This document shows positions 7,901-10,505 of a DNA stretch of 10,505 bases, one piece after another. How positions within the stretch are numbered: position 1 is the stretch's first letter; the number at the start of each line of letters is the position of its first letter. The stretch lies in NCBI GenBank assembly GCA_026770585.1, contig MU648141.1, positions 1-10,505 on the forward strand, given 5' to 3'. The DNA is from Baffinella frigidus (Eukaryota; Cryptophyceae; Cryptomonadales; Baffinellaceae). Under the pieces are notes generated by a model. That model made no database searches and was not told the origin of the DNA. It saw only the letters and a program-made list of their open reading frames with translations. The position numbers and the translations under genes were made by a program.

Positions 7901-10244
7901 AGGGTGTAGGGTGTAAGGTATAGGGTGTAGGATTTAGGGCTTTCAGGGTTCAGGGTCAGGGACCTGGAGCGGAGAGGCCCCGCCCTGAAAATCCAGGAGC
8001 GCAGAGGTGTTCCTGTTCATGGCGGTCTCGGCAATGTGCACGGCGACACCCCACGCCTTGGTCGTGAGAAGCGGCGAGTCCTGGTCGCCGGAGGGGTTCG
8101 TGATCGTGAAAGCCATTGAATACAGCACCCCAGCGTACATCGTCTTGTCTGCGCACAAGACGAGAACAACGGTCGAGGACTCGTTGTTCCATATCCCGAC
8201 ACTTCTCTCCCCCGACTGGCCGCAGAACAGCGACTCAGCACCATTGCCGTTTTTCACAGCATCCAGCGACAGTGTAGGGGCGCTCTGGGCCCCCACAAGA
8301 TTCGAGATCGTGATGGCCGACGAATCTGAGCCGGAAAGGAGCACAGACAGTTCCAGCTCCACTGTAATACGGTTGGGCATCCCCGCGACTGGAGAGCTCT
8401 GTTGCACGTTTTGCGTGAGGAATTCCGGAACGATTGTCCTTCCAATCTGGTGGAAACCAGCGACCTCGAAAGCTGACTCCGTGTTGATATCCATCTCGAA
8501 AGGCTTTGTTTTCAATGTAGTCGACGCAGACACCACTGCCGCCTCCTGATTTTCAACCGGATTCGTCATCCAAAACGTGAAAACCGTCAGAACCTGGCTC
8601 GAGAGCGTGCAATTGAACATTTCAACCTTGCCCTGCACCTCGTCAAACGCAGCGGCGTCGCACCCAAGACCTCCCGCGTGATGCAGGTCCAGCGACGCAT
8701 TGGCGATGTAGCGGACTGGATCCCCGAAACAGCAGAGCACAATGGTCCCGAGGACGTCGACAGTTGCCTTGAGAGAAATGGTGATACGGTTTGCGACGCC
8801 AGACAGCGCAGTGCTCTGCTCGATGTGTTGAGTCACAATGGCCGCGATGATCACCAAAGGCGGATCGGTGAACCTCAGCACCCCGTCTTGCTTGATCCCC
8901 GGACGGGCCATGACCTTCTCAATCATCACAAATCGTGTAGAGGTCATCGAGATCATGACATCCGTTGGGTCTTGCTCAACGGCAGGATTGACCAGAGTGA
9001 AAGAAAACTCCCGCGTGGTTACGGCTGGCAGCGTTCTGCCAGGGCATAGCGTGACCACAAGCTCCCCCTCGCCATAGCTCGAAAAGCCCACGAGCCCCCC
9101 GACGTCACAGACGGAGTTCAACACGTCGAATGCGCCTGCGCCCAGCCCCGAGATGGTGATGTTGGGTGAAAATGAAAATGGCACCTCAACGTTGTGAGAG
9201 AATACCACGGTGATCTCGTTTTTCGCAGACGCAAAGGGGTTGGTCTGCGAGATGTTTGCAGAGCGAAAAAAGGCCGCGAGGACGAAGAGAGGGTCGGCTG
9301 CTAGCGGCACACCGAAGATCGTCCGGTGATGAGTGGTGACAGGGGTGTTGACGATGGACAGCTCCGGGAGGATCGCGCCGTCTACCCACGACTTCTGAGA
9401 GCTGGAGACAGAGAGCATGATTTTGGGGGCGTCTTGCGGGTCCGGGGGGTTCCGGATTGGGAACGAGATGCTGTACGTGTCGCCAGCGATAGCCTCTTTT
9501 TGGTTACATACAGCGATTGTCACGCTTTCTGATGCAGCGTCGAACCACTGAGCCGGAAGGCACCACGTCCCGGTTGGGTCCACGGCGGAAGCGCTCTCAC
9601 CATTGGAAGCAGCATCCACAGAGGCGCCTGAAAGACCGCTGAGGGTGAGTCTCGAACCTTGGAAAGACAGGAAGTCGAAGTTGAGCATGACCTCCAGCAC
9701 AAGGACGTTGTCCTGAGAGATGAACGGCTGATCCTGAGAGATCGAAGAGGTAATTCTCGCTCGAAACACGGTCAGCGGGCAAGAGGCGTGCTCGACGCCC
9801 AGCAGGCTGATGTCGCTCTTGGTCGCAGACCGCTTGTCCACGTTGACGTAGGGCGAGATGGCGTCGGCCGTGATGTCAGGGCACGGCTGCTCCGCGCTGG
9901 GGTTAGCTGCCAAAAACGCCACTGAGTACAGCGTGTTGGCGCGGAACGGCTGGTTTGCCGAACAGACCCTCAGAGAGAGCGTGAAGGTGATGGGGTCCCA
10001 CAGCGCTGTTCGCGCTCCGTAACGGTCAACGCAGAAGAGGAAGTCGCCGGGCTGGTCGCCAGCCGGCTCGAGGGTGACCACCGCACCGCGGCTGGTAGTG
10101 TTGAGAACCGACGAGGGCTCTGGGGCCATGTTTTCCAGGATGATGCGGAAGACCGCGTCTGGCCCGCCTGCTTCGTCTGTCTTGCCGAGCTCGATATTCA
10201 TTTCCAAGGACAAGACCACTTTGTTCGCCATCCCGGCGAAGAAC
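1926..10244 (-). CDS. Giant tandem-repeat protein gene, seven exons in window (both ends missing)
   Basis: Join on the minus strand: 10244-7964, 7789-7749, 7606-5645, 5423-5024, 4865-3882, 3765-2266, 1997-1926. The total is 7240 nt, giving one split-codon base plus 2413 codons in one frame. The product is about 16 tandem copies of a domain, 139-170 residues between matching Gln positions where counted. Ordered signatures are QSxP, NTITVTL, ITISNLxGA, LFC, GxW, LxLCPG about 23 residues after the first Cys, YxxxFxxxNPxxxQxSP, VxIExxG, MxK, LLGVVNGxDP and VVVPxF. Alternating hydrophobic strands and a Cys pair suggest disulphide-bonded beta-sandwich domains. Many N-x-S/T sequons suggest an extracellular or surface location. 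I see no membrane segment, and a signal peptide would lie beyond the right edge. The long uninterrupted stretches are not separate genes: they begin at acceptor sites with GTG or TTG and start and stop mid-domain. I do not recognise the family, and an adhesion or cell-covering role is only a guess. Confidence 0.82.
2044..2113. repeat. 10 perfect TATAGGG units
   Basis: Ten uninterrupted copies of the heptamer TATAGGG on the plus strand lie inside intron VII. This is a one-base variant of TTTAGGG that has become locally uniform. It passes without a break in register into the TAGAGGG block. Confidence 0.97.
2114..2190. repeat. 11 perfect TAGAGGG units
   Basis: Eleven uninterrupted copies of TAGAGGG on the plus strand follow directly after the TATAGGG block in the same register, inside intron VII. 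The sharp switch of variant implies tandem expansion of two neighbouring mutant units. Confidence 0.97.
2266..3765 (-). CDS. Exon 6 of repeat-protein gene (end of repeat 12, repeats 13-15)
   Basis: This exon has 500 codons, phase 0 at both ends. It opens VNGNDPLKVVVPEF, the linker segment that completes LGVVNGNDP when joined to exon 5. Three nearly full domains follow. The first, from TTPVAS to KRIAQ, is 158 residues with Cys 59 and Cys 82 of the domain. The next two repeat the NTxTI, Cys pair, NPxxxQSxP and LGVVDGSDP pattern. The exon ends VPLFEIH. The first codon is GTG at an acceptor site, not an initiation codon. In the last domain a small internal duplication, GVWEES then GVWKES, lies before the second Cys. 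Confidence 0.86.
3766..3881 (-). repeat. Intron VI, telomere-like array (116 nt)
   Basis: The donor is GTG|GTGACACC at 3881 and the acceptor CCCTAAACCAG| ends at 3766; the intron is phase 0. Splicing restores WGV-VNGNDPL, matching LGVVNGAN and LGVVDGSD elsewhere in the protein. The interior is nearly all TTTAGGG-type units on the plus strand. On the transcript strand the only GT is the donor and the only AG is the acceptor. GGTGA occurs across both splice sites (3878-3882 and 3762-3766). Confidence 0.85.
3882..4865 (-). CDS. Exon 5 of repeat-protein gene (end of repeat 10, repeats 11-12)
   Basis: This exon has 328 codons, phase 0 at both ends. It begins VMTPTWTRREMSQ, which completes the VVVPxFxxxxIxQ segment begun by exon 4, and ends STEWGV. 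Repeat 11 is a good consensus copy: ITVSNLAGA, FFC, SLCP, NPAAAQSSPSVRIEA and FGVVLGADP. Repeat 12 is divergent. ITISNLxGA is replaced by a GVCCLGN stretch, giving an extra Cys pair similar to the CCFGD stretch in repeat 4. Confidence 0.86.
4866..5023 (-). repeat. Intron V, telomere-like array with 8-nt flanking direct repeat (158 nt)
   Basis: The donor is CGG|GTGATGAACC at 5023 and the acceptor ACACCCAG| ends at 4866; the intron is phase 0. Splicing rebuilds KPFR-VMTPTW, the counterpart of DPLK-VVVPEF. The interior is TTTAGGG, TGTAGGG and TATAGGG units, with no AG on the transcript strand before the acceptor. GGTGATGA is present exactly at both ends (5017-5024 and 4859-4866). Confidence 0.83.
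5024..5423 (-). CDS. Exon 4 of repeat-protein gene (most of repeat 10)
   Basis: This 400-nt exon is the third base of a split Leu codon plus 133 codons. It begins VASMEFQPP and ends GVLDGGKPFR. The acceptor is AAATCAG|T. The joined codon CT|T gives NTILVTL-VASMEF, in line with NTITVTL-TASVQL elsewhere. The Cys pair and the VTNPDAV segment are present, but the NPxxxQxSP motif is weaker than usual. There are several N-x-S/T sequons. Confidence 0.8.
5424..5644 (-). repeat. Intron IV, telomere-like array (221 nt)
   Basis: The donor is CACT|GTAAAACCC at 5644 and the acceptor CCCTAAATCAG| ends at 5424; the intron is phase 2. Units are mixed TTTAGGG, TTTGGGG and longer G-rich variants on the plus strand. 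Three internal AG dinucleotides occur on the transcript strand, none of them a CAG. Without splicing the exon-3 frame stops at once (TAA at 5641-5643). Confidence 0.8.
5645..7606 (-). CDS. Exon 3 of repeat-protein gene (repeats 6-9, start of 10)
   Basis: This 1962-nt exon is one base of a split Ser codon, 653 codons and two bases of a Leu codon. It begins TPLADTLNYFTVTL and ends ANTILVT. Matching Gln positions are 168, 170 and 160 residues apart. Repeats 7-9 are close to consensus, with ITNPAGEQSSPEI, LGVVNGANSLLVV, VTNPNVRQESPDV, VRVPEF, ITISNLQG and YLFCSDD. Repeat 6 is shorter, with its Cys pair only 14 residues apart. The run is a single exon, unlike its intron-rich neighbours. Confidence 0.87.
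7607..7748 (-). repeat. Intron III, telomere-like array (142 nt)
   Basis: The donor is CAGAG|GTTCAGCCCC at 7748 and the acceptor CCCTAAACCAG| ends at 7607; the intron is phase 2. The joined codon AG|C is Ser, giving KIAQ-S-TPLADT, which matches the repeat consensus. The interior is degenerate TTTAGGG units on the plus strand. Confidence 0.82.
7749..7789 (-). CDS. Exon 2 of repeat-protein gene, 41-nt micro-exon
   Basis: This exon is thirteen codons plus two bases, encoding VVVPRFIQNKIAQ and the first two bases of Ser. It is the only non-repetitive sequence between two telomere-like arrays. It fits exactly the VVVPEFTTxxIxQS linker between domains, so exon 1 (ASPLQ), exon 2 and exon 3 (TPLADT) form one unbroken consensus. 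The acceptor is GGCTTTCAG|GTC and the donor is AG|GTTCAG. Confidence 0.76.
7790..7963 (-). repeat. Intron II, telomere-like array (174 nt)
   Basis: The donor is CTCCAG|GTCCCTGACCC at 7963 and the acceptor GGCTTTCAG| ends at 7790; the intron is phase 0. CAGGTC is present at both splice sites (7961-7966 and 7787-7792). Units are TTTAGGG, TTCAGGG and TGTAGGG on the plus strand. The insertion point in the domain is the same as that of intron V. Confidence 0.8.
7964..10244 (-). CDS. Exon 1 in window of repeat-protein gene (repeats 1-5)
   Basis: This 2281-nt exon is one base of a split codon plus 760 codons. The acceptor is TACGCCAG|G, and reading starts FFAGMANKVVLSL, the same place in the domain as SFFSGEQNTISMTL in repeat 12. 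The ATG at 10231 is an internal Met of that motif, not a credible start. Domain-start Gln codons lie near 9736, 9247, 8818 and 8401. Repeat 5 is closest to consensus: SSPVAGMPNRITV, ITISNLVGA, LFC, VLC and TNPSGDQDSP. Repeat 4 carries LCCFGD in place of the usual strand. The exon ends GGASPLQ. The gene continues to the right beyond the window. Confidence 0.86.
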
Positions 10245-10505
10245 CTGGCGTAGGGTTTAGGGTTCAGGGTTCAGGGTTTAGGGTTCAAGGATTAGGGTTC
10301 AGAGTTTAGAGTTTAGGGTTGAGGATTTGGGGTTGAGAGTTTAGGGTTTAGGGTGTGGAATTTAGGGTTTATGGTTTAGTTTTTATGGTTCAGGGTGTAG
10401 GGTGTAGGGTGTGAGGTTTGGGGGTTATGGTGTAGGGTGTAGGGTGTAGGGTGTAGATTGTAGGGTGTAGGGTGTGGGGTGTAGGGTGTAGGGTGTGGGG
10501 TGTAG
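10245..10505 (-). repeat. Intron I, telomere-like array, 3' part only (at least 261 nt)
   Basis: The acceptor TACGCCAG| ends at 10245. The remainder to the right edge is TTTAGGG, TTCAGGG and related units on the plus strand, becoming mostly TGTAGGG from about 10394 onward. No exon-like sequence is seen, and the donor lies outside the window. The orientation is the same as in all other arrays. Confidence 0.82.
10431..10505. repeat. TGTAGGG-rich heptamer tract
   Basis: This is a nearly uniform run of TGTAGGG on the plus strand, with a few TGTGGGG units and one TGTAGAT. It is a third locally expanded variant of the telomere heptamer, different from the TATAGGG and TAGAGGG blocks of intron VII. 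It runs off the right edge. Confidence 0.9.

Noticed and set aside
8007-8549. Plus-strand open frame of 180 codons
   Set aside because: It is antisense to repeats 4-5 of exon 1 and shows no recognisable protein features.
1969-10231. Five separate minus-strand genes beginning at 3765, 4865, 5422, 7587 and 10231
   Set aside because: The apparent starts are GTG, TTG or an internal Met placed mid-domain next to CAG acceptors. The tails are translated telomere-like repeat. Splicing the arrays out restores the domains exactly.
1853-10505. A true chromosome end or one broken telomere
   Set aside because: The arrays are short, degenerate, all in one orientation and separated by exons whose joined frame is continuous. 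A terminal telomere would be one long, mostly perfect array.

Overview
This is nuclear DNA from a eukaryote, most plausibly a microalga or other protist. The evidence is a GC-rich coding sequence cut by canonical GT-AG introns, a LINE-type endonuclease reading frame, and eight blocks of degenerate TTTAGGG heptamers, the telomere type of land plants and of many green algae, cryptophytes and dinoflagellates. The exact lineage cannot be read from the window. No bacterial-style operon, rRNA, tRNA or CRISPR array is present, and I see no gene on the plus strand.

Layout: everything coding is on the minus strand, so transcription runs right to left. Positions 10244 down to 1926 hold seven exons of one very large gene. 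Spliced together they give an uninterrupted frame of 2413 codons that is open at both ends. The product is a tandem array of about 16 copies of one domain of roughly 140-170 residues, with the signatures NTITVTL, LFC, a second Cys about 23 residues later, NPxxxQxSPxVxI, LLGVVNG and VVVPxF. It looks like a secreted or surface-exposed beta-rich repeat protein, but I do not recognise a named family.

The main observation concerns the introns. All six complete introns (116-268 nt), and the visible part of the two partial or uncertain ones, consist almost wholly of telomere-like heptamers (TTTAGGG and variants). All lie in the same orientation, with the C-rich strand in the transcript, and run right up to the splice sites. 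Each junction is fixed by the repeat domain itself, because joining the predicted GT and AG restores the domain consensus residue by residue. Three of the six introns have matching 5-8 nt direct repeats across the two splice sites, like target-site duplications. Together this suggests introns gained by insertion of telomere-type repeats, an introner-like process.

Left end: from about 1852 to position 1 a continuous minus-strand frame encodes an apurinic-type endonuclease (EEP) domain and a long linker, the amino-terminal part of a non-LTR retrotransposon ORF2. Reverse transcriptase would lie beyond the left edge. It starts directly after a CCCCAAA/CCCTAAA tract that follows the last recognisable host exon. 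It has no AUG before its catalytic core, yet it could be joined in frame to that host exon by one CAG acceptor. The element therefore sits inside, or has truncated, the repeat-protein gene.
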